A stretch of DNA of 64,000 nt from Tianweitania aestuarii (GTDB taxonomy: Bacteria > Pseudomonadota > Alphaproteobacteria > Rhizobiales > Rhizobiaceae): positions 434,001 to 498,000 of the forward strand of contig NZ_JAFMNX010000002.1 in NCBI RefSeq assembly GCF_018457165.1, read 5' to 3'. Positions 26,924 to 35,393 of this stretch are shown here, piece after piece. Position 1 is the first letter of the stretch; the number at the start of each line of letters is the position of its first letter. The translations under genes and the position numbers were made by a program. The notes under the pieces are model-generated. The model did not search any database. It had not been told where the DNA came from and saw only the letters and a list, made by a program, of their open reading frames with translations.

Positions 26924-27661
26924 ATGCTCATTTTCGCAGGCCTCGGAAATCCCGGCGCGCAATACCAGGACAACCGACACAATGTCGGCTTCATGGCGGC
27001 GGACGCAATTGCCCGCCGCCATTCCTTTTCGCCCTGGACGAAGAAGTTCCACGCCCTGATCTGCGAAGGCACGATCGGAGGGGAGAAGGTGCTGCTGATG
27101 AAGCCGCAGACCTTCATGAACAATTCCGGCCAAGCCATCGGCGAAGCGGCTCGCTTCTACAAGCTCGAGCCCGGCGACATCACCATCCTCTACGACGAAC
27201 TCGACCTCGTTCAAGCCAAGCTGCGCGTTAAGATCGGCGGCGGCAACGGCGGCCACAACGGCATCCGCTCGGCTGATGCGCATCTGCCGAGCAAGGATTA
27301 CCGCCGCGTGCGCATCGGCATCGGCCATCCCGGCGCCAAGGAACTGGTGCATAACTGGGTGCTCGGCAACTTCGCCAAGGCCGACCAGACATGGCTGGAG
27401 CCCCTGCTCGACGCCATTGCCGACAATGCCGACCTGCTCGCAAAGGGCGACGACAACGGCTTCATGAACAAGGTGGCGCTGGCGACACCCGGCGGCGCGC
27501 GCGAAGCCAAGCCCTACGCCAAGCCCGAGCCAGCCGAGCCGAAGGCTCAGCCCAAGAACCAGAGCCACATCCGCCAGGCGCGAACCCAGCAGCCGCAGAT
27601 CAAGGTGCCGGAAAGCGGCCCCATGGCCGCCATGCTGAAAAGGCTGTTCAACAAGGACTGA
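26924..27661 (+). CDS. pth: Peptidyl-tRNA hydrolase
   Basis: A 245-residue Pth that releases peptides from tRNA that drop off the ribosome. The catalytic His is in DNRHNVGF (about residue 22). Other conserved parts are [41 protein letters not shown] and RIGIGHPG. The core ends near residue 190; the extra Pro/Lys/Gln-rich tail of about 50 residues is typical of rhizobial Pth. It follows rplY closely in the same unit. Confidence 0.96.
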   Translation: MLIFAGLGNPGAQYQDNRHNVGFMAADAIARRHSFSPWTKKFHALICEGTIGGEKVLLMKPQTFMNNSGQAIGEAARFYKLEPGDITILYDELDLVQAKLRVKIGGGNGGHNGIRSADAHLPSKDYRRVRIGIGHPGAKELVHNWVLGNFAKADQTWLEPLLDAIADNADLLAKGDDNGFMNKVALATPGGAREAKPYAKPEPAEPKAQPKNQSHIRQARTQQPQIKVPESGPMAAMLKRLFNKD

Positions 27662-27720
27662 TCGGCCCTGCACGGGCGCGGCGCCTGCCCTATGTGTCCC
27701 CGACAACATCAGGGACCATC

Positions 27721-28308
27721 ATGAACGACAAGCACGATCTGCACACGATGAAGGCTGTGCTCAAAGTCGTTTCGGATGCAGGCAGCGGCGATCAGGTGTC
27801 GCTTGAAGACGTCGTAAGGGAAATCGGCGACGGTGCGTTTGCGCCGCTTCTTCTGGTGCCAGCCCTCATTGCCGTGACCCCGGCAAGCGGCATTCCCGGA
27901 CTATCCTCCGTCTGCGGCATCACGATCGCCATCATTGCCTTTCAGCTGGTTATCCGGCGCAAGCGACTGTGGCTGCCCCAGTTTCTCCTTAACCGCACAG
28001 TGTCGCGCACGAAGCTCGACCAGGCGCGTGATTGGCTGAACAAGCCCGCAGGCATCATCGACAGGCTGACAGCCAGGCGTTTGGCGTTTCTGGTGCGCTA
28101 TCCGTTTTCCATTGTTCCAGCACTCATCTGCCTGATGATCGGGCTTGTCATGCCCATTCTGGAGTTCATCCCGTTTTCAGGCAGCGTTGCTGCCGGGGCG
28201 GTTTCCCTGTTTGCCCTGTCACTCGTTACCAAGGACGGGCTTCTGGCGATCCTCGGCTCGGCCCTGGTGATGACCGCCGGCTATTTTGTCTGGAGATGGC
28301 TGTTCTGA
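27721..28308 (+). CDS. ExoD-family membrane protein
   Basis: A 195-residue protein of the ExoD family, first linked to exopolysaccharide production and alkali tolerance in Sinorhizobium. The N-terminal third is soluble (VSLEDVVREIGDGAFAPLLLVPALIAVTP), then come three to four membrane helices, with the conserved SGIPGLSSVCGITIAIIAFQL and RYPFSIVPALICLMIGLVMPILEFIPF. Start at ATG 27721; the frame extends upstream without family similarity. The reaction is unknown. Confidence 0.85.
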   Translation: MNDKHDLHTMKAVLKVVSDAGSGDQVSLEDVVREIGDGAFAPLLLVPALIAVTPASGIPGLSSVCGITIAIIAFQLVIRRKRLWLPQFLLNRTVSRTKLDQARDWLNKPAGIIDRLTARRLAFLVRYPFSIVPALICLMIGLVMPILEFIPFSGSVAAGAVSLFALSLVTKDGLLAILGSALVMTAGYFVWRWLF

Positions 28309-28423
28309 CAGGTATGGCGCGCGAACGCCTCCCCAACCGGCAGAACCGTTCAAGGCTTGACGATAAGCGGCTTCGTCGCCCATTACCCCGTTCAATCTTT
28401 TCTATTCCACAGGACCATCTCCC

Positions 28424-29527
28424 ATGGGTTTCAAATGCGGCATCGTTGGCCTGCCCAATGTCGGCAAGTCGACGCTTTTCAACGCCCTGACGCGCACCGC
28501 CGCCGCGCAGGCTGCAAACTATCCCTTCTGCACGATCGAGCCGAACACCGGTGAAGTCGCCGTGCCGGATCCGCGCCTGAAGGCGCTGGCTGCCGCCGGC
28601 AAGTCGAAGGAAATCATCCCGACCCGCATCTCCTTCGTGGACATCGCCGGCCTGGTGCGCGGCGCGTCGAAGGGCGAAGGCCTCGGCAACCAGTTCCTCG
28701 CCAACATCCGCGAAGTGGATGCGATCGTGCATGTGCTGCGCTGTTTCGAAGACGACGACATCACCCATGTCGAAGATCGCATCGACCCCGTGGCGGATGC
28801 CGACACGGTTGAAACCGAGCTGATGCTGTCGGATCTCGAAAGCCTCGAGCGCCGCATCGTACAGTTCCGCAAGCGCGCTTCAAGCAAGGACAAGGAAGCG
28901 CTCACCGTTCTTCCTGTGATGGAGGAAGCGCTCAAGCTTCTGACCGACGGCAAGCCCGTGCGCATGATGCTGAAAGGCATTGCGATCGAGGATCTGAAGA
29001 TCCTGGAAGCGCTCAACCTCCTGACCTCCAAGCCCGTGCTGTATGTCTGCAACGTCGCAGAAGGCGATGCCGGCAGCGGCAATGCCCATACCAAAGCCGT
29101 GGAAACCATGGCCGAAGCCCAGGGCGCCGGCACCGTCGTGATCTCGGCGGCCATCGAAGCGGAAGTCTCCCAGCTGCCCGACGACGAAGCCAAGGAATAT
29201 CTCGACGCGATGGGCCTGGAAGAGCCGGGCCTCGATCGTCTGATCCGCGCCGGCTACGAACTCCTCAGCCTGATCACCTATTTCACGGTCGGCCCGAAGG
29301 AAACCCGCGCCTGGACCGTTCACAAGGGCTCGAAGGCGCCGCAGGCCGCCGGCGTGATCCATACGGATTTCGAGCGTGGCTTCATCCGCGCCCAGACCAT
29401 CGCCTATAATGACTTCGTGACGCTGGGCGGCGAAGTTCCCGCCAAGGAAGCCGGCAAGGCGCGGGACGAAGGCAAGGAATATGTCGTGCAGGACGGCGAC
29501 GTTCTGCTGTTCCGCTTCAACACCTGA
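28424..29527 (+). CDS. ychF: Redox-regulated ATPase YchF
   Basis: A 367-residue OBG-type P-loop protein that prefers ATP. G1 is GLPNVGKSTLFNAL, G3 appears in FVDIAGLVRGASKGEG, and the ATP-specific variant of the G4 motif is the VLYVCNVAE stretch in place of the GTPase NKxD. The C-terminal TGS domain ends in GKEYVVQDGDVLLFRFNT. YchF associates with ribosomes and lowers catalase activity in several bacteria. It starts 115 bases after the ExoD gene. Confidence 0.96.
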   Translation: MGFKCGIVGLPNVGKSTLFNALTRTAAAQAANYPFCTIEPNTGEVAVPDPRLKALAAAGKSKEIIPTRISFVDIAGLVRGASKGEGLGNQFLANIREVDAIVHVLRCFEDDDITHVEDRIDPVADADTVETELMLSDLESLERRIVQFRKRASSKDKEALTVLPVMEEALKLLTDGKPVRMMLKGIAIEDLKILEALNLLTSKPVLYVCNVAEGDAGSGNAHTKAVETMAEAQGAGTVVISAAIEAEVSQLPDDEAKEYLDAMGLEEPGLDRLIRAGYELLSLITYFTVGPKETRAWTVHKGSKAPQAAGVIHTDFERGFIRAQTIAYNDFVTLGGEVPAKEAGKARDEGKEYVVQDGDVLLFRFNT

Positions 29528-29548
29528 GCCGCGCATACGGGGAATGGC

Positions 29549-30028
29549 ATGGTGGATGGCATGACAAACAAGCGCTGGGCCTTCGAGGACTTCATCGAAG
29601 GCGCCACCATCCCCCTCGGCGAAAAGCATGTCGAAGCCGCTGAGATCGTAGAATTCGCAAGAGAGTTCGACATGCAGCCGATGCATTTGGACGAGGAAGC
29701 CGGCAAAAACAGCATCCTCGGCGGTTTGTCGGCGTCCGGCTGGCACACCGTGTCCATGTTCATGCGGCTGATCTGCGATCATTTCCTGCTGGATTCGACT
29801 TCGCAGGGCGCGCCGGGCGTCGAATATCTGAAATGGAAGAAACCGGTTCTGGCCGGCGACACGATCCGCGGCGAAGCCACCGTCATGGCCGTGCGCCGCT
29901 CGGGATCACGCCCACAGCTCGGCTTCGTGACGTTCCGAAACAGCCTCTACAACCAGCGAAACGATCTCGTGCTGGAGTTCTCGAACACCGGCATGTTCCT
30001 GCTGCGCAATCCGGAGCTCGCGGCATGA
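29549..30028 (+). CDS. MaoC-family hot-dog dehydratase (first of pair)
   Basis: A 159-residue MaoC-like protein. The hydratase motif lies in FAREFDMQPMHLDEEAGKN, where Asp and His (D-x4-H) form the usual catalytic pair, and ASGWHTVSMFMRL follows. Members hydrate enoyl-CoA thioesters, but this subgroup is not characterised. ATG 29549 follows GGGGAA; ATG 29561 is an alternative. The stop overlaps the second MaoC gene by 4 bases, so the two products may form a heterodimer, as seen for other split hot-dog enzymes. Confidence 0.86.
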   Translation: MVDGMTNKRWAFEDFIEGATIPLGEKHVEAAEIVEFAREFDMQPMHLDEEAGKNSILGGLSASGWHTVSMFMRLICDHFLLDSTSQGAPGVEYLKWKKPVLAGDTIRGEATVMAVRRSGSRPQLGFVTFRNSLYNQRNDLVLEFSNTGMFLLRNPELAA

Positions 30029-30486
30029 CCCTCGACGATTACTTCTCGATCGGTGTCACGCAAGACATCGGCAGCCATCTCCTCACGGCGAACGAAATCA
30101 TCGCCTTCGCCAGGAAATTCGACCCGCAGCCGTTCCACATCAGCGAAGAAGGCGCCAAGGGCACCGTTTTCGGCGCCCTTTGCGCGTCCGGCTGGCACAC
30201 CACCTCCCTGTGGATGCGCCACAACCTCCTTCATCTCACGCCGGTGGAATGGACGGGCACTGGCCCGAAGCCAGAGTTCGGCCCCTCGCCCGGCTTCCAG
30301 AACCTGCGCTGGCTGAAACCCGCTTACGCCGGCGACACGATCCGCTTTTCCCGCACCACCACCGGCCACCGCGCCCTTGCATCCCGCCCAGGCTGGCGCC
30401 TGCTATCAGGTCAAGGCGAAGCCTTCAACGGCGCAGGCGAAAAGATCATGAGCATGGATACGGCAGTGCTGGTGAAGGTCGCCTGA
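30025..30486 (+). CDS. MaoC-family hot-dog dehydratase (second of pair)
   Basis: A 153-residue MaoC-like protein with FARKFDPQPFHISEEGAKG, preserving Asp and His in the same spacing as its partner, and CASGWHTTSLWMRHNL. The start is the ATGA overlap with the first gene. The two proteins resemble each other throughout, which indicates tandem duplication. With a complete motif in both, either homo- or heterodimers could be active. It is convergent with a ParE-like toxin gene 18 bases away. Confidence 0.86.
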   Translation: MTLDDYFSIGVTQDIGSHLLTANEIIAFARKFDPQPFHISEEGAKGTVFGALCASGWHTTSLWMRHNLLHLTPVEWTGTGPKPEFGPSPGFQNLRWLKPAYAGDTIRFSRTTTGHRALASRPGWRLLSGQGEAFNGAGEKIMSMDTAVLVKVA

Positions 30487-30503
30487 GATCAGCGGAAGCG
30501 CCA

Positions 30504-30809
30504 TTACTGCGGCCAGCCACCTGAAGGCCAATGGCGCGCCGTGTGTATGACACGAAGGATGACGATCCTCTCTTCCCCCTCAACCGCATCCACTGCGTAG
30601 GCGATGACATAGGGCAGCCGCGCTACCGACTTTTCATAGGTGCCGACGACCCGCCCCGGACGCCCCGTCGCAACCGTGCCGAGACGATTACCCGCGGCTT
30701 CGATCGCCTCGATTAGTCTTTCGGCAGCGTGCGGATCATCTGCTGCGACATAGCGAAGGATCTCGAGCGTGTTATCGAGAGCCGTGCGCGACCAGACAAC
30801 CGGTCTCAT
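30504..30809 (-). CDS. RelE/ParE family toxin
   Basis: A 101-residue protein of the ParE fold: VVWSRTALDNTLEILRYVAADDPHAAERLIEAIEAAGNRL, then RPGRVVGTYEKSVARLPYVIAYAVD, and a final RIVILRVIHTARHWPS in the beta-strand pattern typical of ParE. ParE toxins poison gyrase while RelE cleaves mRNA; the lack of the basic RelE catalytic set and the H-x-R-x-W ending favour ParE. It overlaps the upstream antitoxin by 4 bases (ATGA), the usual antitoxin-first order. Confidence 0.88.
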   Translation of the reverse strand: MRPVVWSRTALDNTLEILRYVAADDPHAAERLIEAIEAAGNRLGTVATGRPGRVVGTYEKSVARLPYVIAYAVDAVEGEERIVILRVIHTARHWPSGGWPQ

Positions 30810-31075
30810 TCTCCGGCATCGTGCCCTTGCTTGGCTTTACCGAGAAGCTGGCGCATCTCGGCGATCGCCTGTTCGTGAGAAACAACGCGACCAGCCTTGG
30901 CATCGTCCAAAGCATACGCAACACCGTCGATGACTTGAAGCTCACGCTCGACATAGGCCGCAATGGCCTCACCGGCGAGAAAGGACTTACTGCGCCTCGT
31001 ATGTGCGGCGATACGATCGAGCTTTTCCTTTGTCTCACTCGGAACTCGGATCGTCATCGTTTCGCTAGACGCCAT
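30806..31075 (-). CDS. Ribbon-helix-helix antitoxin (ParD/RelB-like)
   Basis: An 89-residue antitoxin. The N-terminal ribbon-helix-helix is MTIRVPSETKEKLDRIAAHTRRSKSFLAGEAIAAYVERE, typical of CopG/Arc-type DNA-binding domains; the C-terminal acidic-basic helix (AYALDDAKAGRVVSHEQAIAEMRQLLGK) should wrap the toxin. It precedes and overlaps the ParE-like toxin gene. It probably represses its own promoter in the 74-base gap before the next gene. Confidence 0.88.
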   Translation of the reverse strand: MASSETMTIRVPSETKEKLDRIAAHTRRSKSFLAGEAIAAYVERELQVIDGVAYALDDAKAGRVVSHEQAIAEMRQLLGKAKQGHDAGE

Positions 31076-31149
31076 AACTCACAATCCTTGTGCTCGGATG
31101 TACACAACCTAGCACAAGCCGCAAGAAGGCGGAAGCGGAACCCTTTGCC

Positions 31150-31422
31150 TCAATCAGACGTCGGAAGCCGCCGGATCGTGAACTCGATCACATCGTCGGG
31201 ACGCTCGAACCAGCTTTCGATTTCCGTCCAGTAAGCCTGCTTGGGCCAGCGGTCGAACCATTCGCGTGCCTTTGCGCGCGCGTCGGTGCGTGGCAGGCGG
31301 AAGGTTTCGCGCAGGAAACCATCGCGGGCACGCGTGGCGTTCGTCTCACGCTCTTGAGCGAGACGATGCTTCAGGCCGTCGAGCGGCGGGCGTACCGGCG
31401 GGCGCATGCGGAACTCCGTCAT
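31150..31422 (-). CDS. Conserved rhizobial-type hypothetical protein
   Basis: A 90-residue basic protein with no recognised domain. The most distinctive part is the C-terminal AREWFDRWPKQAYWTEIESWFERPDDVIEFTIRRLP, with several aromatic residues. It ends 75 bases from the antitoxin start and reads away from hemF. The Met used here is the one that gives a compact protein; a frame open to 31512 adds 30 residues without clear support. It may be an orphan neighbour of hemF rather than part of the toxin-antitoxin unit. Confidence 0.6.
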   Translation of the reverse strand: MTEFRMRPPVRPPLDGLKHRLAQERETNATRARDGFLRETFRLPRTDARAKAREWFDRWPKQAYWTEIESWFERPDDVIEFTIRRLPTSD

Positions 31423-31572
31423 TCCACGAGAACGAGCCAACGATGTTAGCTTCAATAGATTAAGGACCTCACCCCGGCTTGACGAGTCATTTGTCGAACC
31501 GACGAAACGCAACGCTTGCCGGGTGGGAACAGCCGGGGTAGGTCATGCCACCCCCACCATTCGCAGGACCCC

Positions 31573-32487
31573 ATGAACCGCGACAGCATTCCCGCCGGTT
31601 TGCCGGACGATATCGAAGACAAGAAAGCCACCGCGCGCGCGTGGTTCGAGCAGCTGCGCGACCGGATCTGCGCCGGCCTTGAGACCCTGGAAGACGAAGT
31701 CACCGGTCAGCACGCCTCCTGGGCGCCAGGCCGATTTGAAAAGAAGCCGTGGCAGCGTGACGAGGGTGCCGGCGGCGGCGGCGTCATGTCGATGATGAAC
31801 GGCCGCGTGTTCGAAAAGGTCGGCGTCCACACATCCACCGTGCATGGCGAGTTCTCGCCGGAGTTCCGCAAGCAGATGCCCGGCGCCGACGAAGATCCGC
31901 GCTTCTGGGCCAGCGGCATTTCGCTGATCTGCCATCCCTGGAACCCCAACGTCCCGGCCGTGCACATGAACACGCGCATGGTGGTGACCTCGCGCCAGTG
32001 GTTCGGCGGCGGTGCGGACCTGACGCCGGTGCTGGAACGCCGCCGCACGCAGGAAGACCCGGACAGCCAGGCCTTCCACCGCGCCATGCAGTTCGCCTGC
32101 GACAAGCATGAAGCCGTGGCCGACTATCCCCGCCTGAAGGAATGGTGCGACGACTATTTCTACCTGCCGCACCGCAAGGAACATCGCGGCATCGGCGGCA
32201 TCTTCTTCGACTACCTGCATTCCGAAGGCGAGACCGGCGGATGGGATGCCGATTTCCGCTTCGCGCAGGATGTCGGCCGCTCCTTCCTGATCGTCTACCA
32301 GCACATCGTGCGCAAGAACTTCAACGAGAACTGGACCGAAGCCGACCGCGAAGAACAGCTCATCCGCCGCGGCCGCTACGTCGAGTTCAACCTGCTCTAC
32401 GATCGCGGCACGATCTTCGGACTGAAGACCGGCGGCAACATCGACGCGATCCTGTCCAGCATGCCGCCGGAAGTGAAGTGGCCCTGA
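31573..32487 (+). CDS. hemF: Oxygen-dependent coproporphyrinogen III oxidase
   Basis: HemF, 304 residues, decarboxylates coproporphyrinogen III to protoporphyrinogen IX using O2 in haem synthesis. Conserved parts are [45 protein letters not shown], and the final [28 protein letters not shown]. Start is the Met of [11 protein letters not shown]; the frame upstream has no similarity. A 9-bp inverted repeat (31471-31479 and 31531-31539) spans the upstream leader. Confidence 0.96.
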   Translation: MNRDSIPAGLPDDIEDKKATARAWFEQLRDRICAGLETLEDEVTGQHASWAPGRFEKKPWQRDEGAGGGGVMSMMNGRVFEKVGVHTSTVHGEFSPEFRKQMPGADEDPRFWASGISLICHPWNPNVPAVHMNTRMVVTSRQWFGGGADLTPVLERRRTQEDPDSQAFHRAMQFACDKHEAVADYPRLKEWCDDYFYLPHRKEHRGIGGIFFDYLHSEGETGGWDADFRFAQDVGRSFLIVYQHIVRKNFNENWTEADREEQLIRRGRYVEFNLLYDRGTIFGLKTGGNIDAILSSMPPEVKWP

Positions 32488-32555
32488 ATCGGTCTTGAAG
32501 TCACCAGCCCTGCCCTCATGTAAGAAAGACCGTCATTGCAAAGGAGGACAAGGCG

Positions 32556-32741
32556 ATGAAGGAATTCCATTGCGGTTCGCTGGTGCCGGGCTGTTCCTGG
32601 CACACCAGGCATGAGGAAGAAGCCGAGGTAACGCGGCGTGCGGTCGAGCACATGCGCGAAACGCACGGCGAAACGACCATACGGGAATCGATGGTCGACG
32701 CGATCCGCTCCCGGATCGAACGCGTGCGAGACGCCGCTTAA
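32556..32741 (+). CDS. DUF1059 small protein
   Basis: A 61-residue protein with the DUF1059 pattern: two cysteines in HCGSLVPGCSWHTR, then a helix HEEEAEVTRRAVEHMRETHG. The Cys/His arrangement suggests that it may bind a metal; no activity is known. AAGGAGG precedes the ATG, a strong ribosome site. It follows hemF by 68 bases and overlaps the convergent cca gene end by 4 bases. Confidence 0.8.
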   Translation: MKEFHCGSLVPGCSWHTRHEEEAEVTRRAVEHMRETHGETTIRESMVDAIRSRIERVRDAA

Positions 32742-33982
32742 GGCGCCTCGTTCAACACAGCGGCGCGCGCAAGCAGCGCGTCGCGATCAAGGATGAAATC
32801 GGAGGCGGACCATTCCGCCTCCAGCTGCTTAAGAAGCCGGCCGAGTTCGGGGCCAGCCGGCACACCTTGCGCCATCAGATCCGCGCCCGAGATCGGGAAG
32901 GTCGGGCTTTTCCAGTCTTCCGCGTGACGCAGCAGCGCGTCCAGATGCGCCACATCGCTGCCGGCAGATGACTGGCTGGCGATCTGAAGCTTCAGCCGAT
33001 CCCTGATGCCCTCACCACTTCCGCCATGAATGCGACGGGCGAGCGCTTCCACCGTTTCCTCTTCCCCCGCAGGGCTCGAACCGGCCCATTCCTCCAGCCG
33101 CTTCGTTTCGGCCTTGGACAGCCGCAGGCGCTTGGACAGGCTGTCGATGCGCTCGCTCGTCGGCGGAATGATGCTTGCCAGCCTGAGCAGCGGATCGGCG
33201 TCCCAGCCCCTCGCCTGTTCGGCGGCAACGAGCCCGTGGATGGCGTCGATGCCCCACTTCTCGCTTTCGGGCAGAACGAGCGTCAGCACGCCGGTTGTGC
33301 GCATCCACAAAAGCGCACGGCTTGGATCGGGTGCAGCCAGCAACTTGCGCATCTCGGTCCAGACCCGTTCGGCCGATAATCCCGTGACGCCATCCTTCAG
33401 GCGCGCGCAGGATTTCAAGCCATCGGCATCCGGCCGGCCATGGCCGAACCAGGCAAAAAAGCGGAAGAAGCGAAGAATGCGCAGATAATCTTCGCGGATG
33501 CGCTGTTCGGGCTCGCCGATGAAGCGCAGCAGCCGCTTGTCGAGATCGGCCAAACCGCCAACGAGATCGATCACCGTGCCGTCGGCTTCGGCATAAAGCC
33601 CGTTGATCGTGAAATCGCGTCGCTCGGCGTCCTTTTGCCAGTCACGACCGAACGCGACCTTGGCATGACGCCCGTCGGTCTCGATGTCGCTGCGCAAGGT
33701 TGTGACTTCATAAGGCACGCCATCGGCGATCACCGTAATCGTGCCATGTTCGATGCCAGTGGGAATCGCGCGTAGACCTGCCGCCTCGACGCGGGCGATC
33801 GTCTCGTTGGGCAGAACCGTCGTGGCGATGTCGACATCGCCGGTTGTCCGGCCGATCAGCGCGTCGCGCACCGCACCGCCGGCGATCCGGGCTTCCTCGC
33901 CATCTGCCTTCAAGGCACTCATCAGGCGCTGCAGGCCCGTTTCTTCGAGAAAGGGCGCGCGGCCGGGAAGAATGGAGGTCAA
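32738..33982 (-). CDS. CCA tRNA nucleotidyltransferase/poly(A) polymerase family protein
   Basis: A 414-residue class II nucleotidyltransferase. The head domain shows ARIAGGAVRDALIGRTTGDVDIAT with the catalytic Asp pair in DVDIA, then the RRDFTINGLYAE and RFIGEPEQRIREDYLRILRFFRF motifs. It adds or repairs the 3' CCA end of tRNA or adds poly(A); the head motifs alone cannot decide. The start is TTG 33982: it overlaps the nudix stop as TTGA, has AAAGG upstream, and no better ATG exists before the catalytic domain. It is the last of three coupled genes. Confidence 0.88.
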   Translation of the reverse strand: MTSILPGRAPFLEETGLQRLMSALKADGEEARIAGGAVRDALIGRTTGDVDIATTVLPNETIARVEAAGLRAIPTGIEHGTITVIADGVPYEVTTLRSDIETDGRHAKVAFGRDWQKDAERRDFTINGLYAEADGTVIDLVGGLADLDKRLLRFIGEPEQRIREDYLRILRFFRFFAWFGHGRPDADGLKSCARLKDGVTGLSAERVWTEMRKLLAAPDPSRALLWMRTTGVLTLVLPESEKWGIDAIHGLVAAEQARGWDADPLLRLASIIPPTSERIDSLSKRLRLSKAETKRLEEWAGSSPAGEEETVEALARRIHGGSGEGIRDRLKLQIASQSSAGSDVAHLDALLRHAEDWKSPTFPISGADLMAQGVPAGPELGRLLKQLEAEWSASDFILDRDALLARAAVLNEAP

Positions 33983-34614
33983 GCGTAGAGCCTTTCGTAA
34001 AGCGTTCGGATGACGCCTGCGGTCACGCCCCAGATATAACGGTCGCCAAAAGGCATCTCGTAGAAGAAGCGCTCGCGCTCCTGCCAGATGCGGCTGCCGC
34101 GGGCGTGGTTGGCAGGGTCCATGAGAAAGGCGAGCGGCACTTCAAAGGCCGCATCCACCTCGTCGGGATTGAGAACAAGCTGAAAGCCCGGCTTGATGAT
34201 GCCGAGCACAGGCGCGATGCGAAAACCGCTGCCGGTGGAATAATCGGGCAAACGGCCGAGCACTTCGATGCGACGGCGATCCAGTCCGATTTCTTCTTCC
34301 GTTTCGCGCAATGCCGCGTCTTCGGGCGAGGCATCTTCGGGATCGATACGACCGCCTGGAAACGCGATCTGTCCGGCATGATTGCGCAAACGCTCGGTTC
34401 GCTTGGTCAGGATCAGCGAAGCACCGTCGGGATAATCCACCGCCGCAATCATCACGGCGGCAGCGCGCAACTCCGGTTTCACGATCAGGCTGCGGAAATC
34501 CGGATTGAGCTGGTGGTCGCCGTAAAAATCGTCTTCCGGCGGCTCACGCTCGATGAAGGCGCGGCGGCGGAAATCCTGCGCGCTGAACACCACCGGCGCG
34601 TCCACAACGCTCAT
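33979..34614 (-). CDS. CoA pyrophosphatase-like Nudix hydrolase
   Basis: A 211-residue Nudix protein of the NudL/YeaB type. The Nudix box reads GGRIDPEDASPEDAALRETEEEIGL, containing the REx2EExG core. Upstream is AAVMIAAVDYPDGASLILTKRTERLRNHAGQIAFPGG, the UPF0035 pattern that marks CoA diphosphatases. Start ATG overlaps the DUF1285 stop and its stop overlaps the cca start. Placed between DUF1285 and cca, as in many Rhizobiales, it forms a compact operon. Confidence 0.9.
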   Translation of the reverse strand: MSVVDAPVVFSAQDFRRRAFIEREPPEDDFYGDHQLNPDFRSLIVKPELRAAAVMIAAVDYPDGASLILTKRTERLRNHAGQIAFPGGRIDPEDASPEDAALRETEEEIGLDRRRIEVLGRLPDYSTGSGFRIAPVLGIIKPGFQLVLNPDEVDAAFEVPLAFLMDPANHARGSRIWQERERFFYEMPFGDRYIWGVTAGVIRTLYERLYA

Positions 34615-35246
34615 GCTTCGGCAACCAGCCGGTCGAGCTGGGCCATGGGCATGACCGGGAAGATCTCGCCCTTGGAGCGCAGAGCAAACATCGGCACGCC
34701 ATCCACGTCGATCTCTTCGCCAAGCTCAGCCAGCTCATACATCACCGGCCGCGCCACCAGCGCTTCAAGACGGCCGCGCACGAGCAGATAAGGCTTCAAG
34801 CCACCGGTTTCCGGCTCATCGACGAAGCGCAGTGGATGCTCAGGGCCCGCCTCGACCACGTCGCCGACATTGGTGCGGAAGGTCAGCACGCGGTCGTTGC
34901 CCGCGCCGCTGGCGTTCACTTCCACGGCAATGAAGGGCGCATCCTCGACACGGATGCCGACCTTTTCCACCGGCGTGACGAGATAAGTCTTTCCGTCCTC
35001 GTCCTTGCGTAAAACACTGGAAAACAGCTGCACCAGCGGCATGCGGCCGATCGGCGTGCCGAGATAGAACCAGGTGCCATCGCGCTTGATCTCCATGTCG
35101 AGATCGCCGCAAAAGTCCGGGTTCCACTTGTCGACGGGTGGAAGCCCCTTGTTTGCTCGGGCGGCGCGGCTGATAAGCGCCTCCAATCCGGCAGGATCAC
35201 CGGCTTGAGCAAGGCTTGCCGCAGCGTTATTCGATGGGTCTGTCAT
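34611..35246 (-). CDS. DUF1285 family protein
   Basis: A 211-residue protein of the DUF1285 family. The family core begins WNPDFCGDLDMEIKRDGTWFYLGTPIGRMPLVQLFSSVLRKDEDGKTYLVTPVEKVGI and continues with APFIAVEV. The fold is a small beta structure of unknown function; some solved structures show a nucleotide-like binding cleft but no reaction is assigned. It is first of the DUF1285-nudL-cca operon, and each junction overlaps by 4 bases. It is divergent from moxR. Confidence 0.88.
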   Translation of the reverse strand: MTDPSNNAAASLAQAGDPAGLEALISRAARANKGLPPVDKWNPDFCGDLDMEIKRDGTWFYLGTPIGRMPLVQLFSSVLRKDEDGKTYLVTPVEKVGIRVEDAPFIAVEVNASGAGNDRVLTFRTNVGDVVEAGPEHPLRFVDEPETGGLKPYLLVRGRLEALVARPVMYELAELGEEIDVDGVPMFALRSKGEIFPVMPMAQLDRLVAEA

Positions 35247-35393
35247 GAGTCACGAAATAGTCACTGTTGTTTTGCTTGTCAGGTCCTGTGACCCATTTAA
35301 GGTTGAACGGACGCGCTTCCAGCCCGTTCGCCAACGTTGCGCAAGAAGCGGACGATCGGACTGCCCGCCGCCAAACATGAAGGACGTCTCGGT

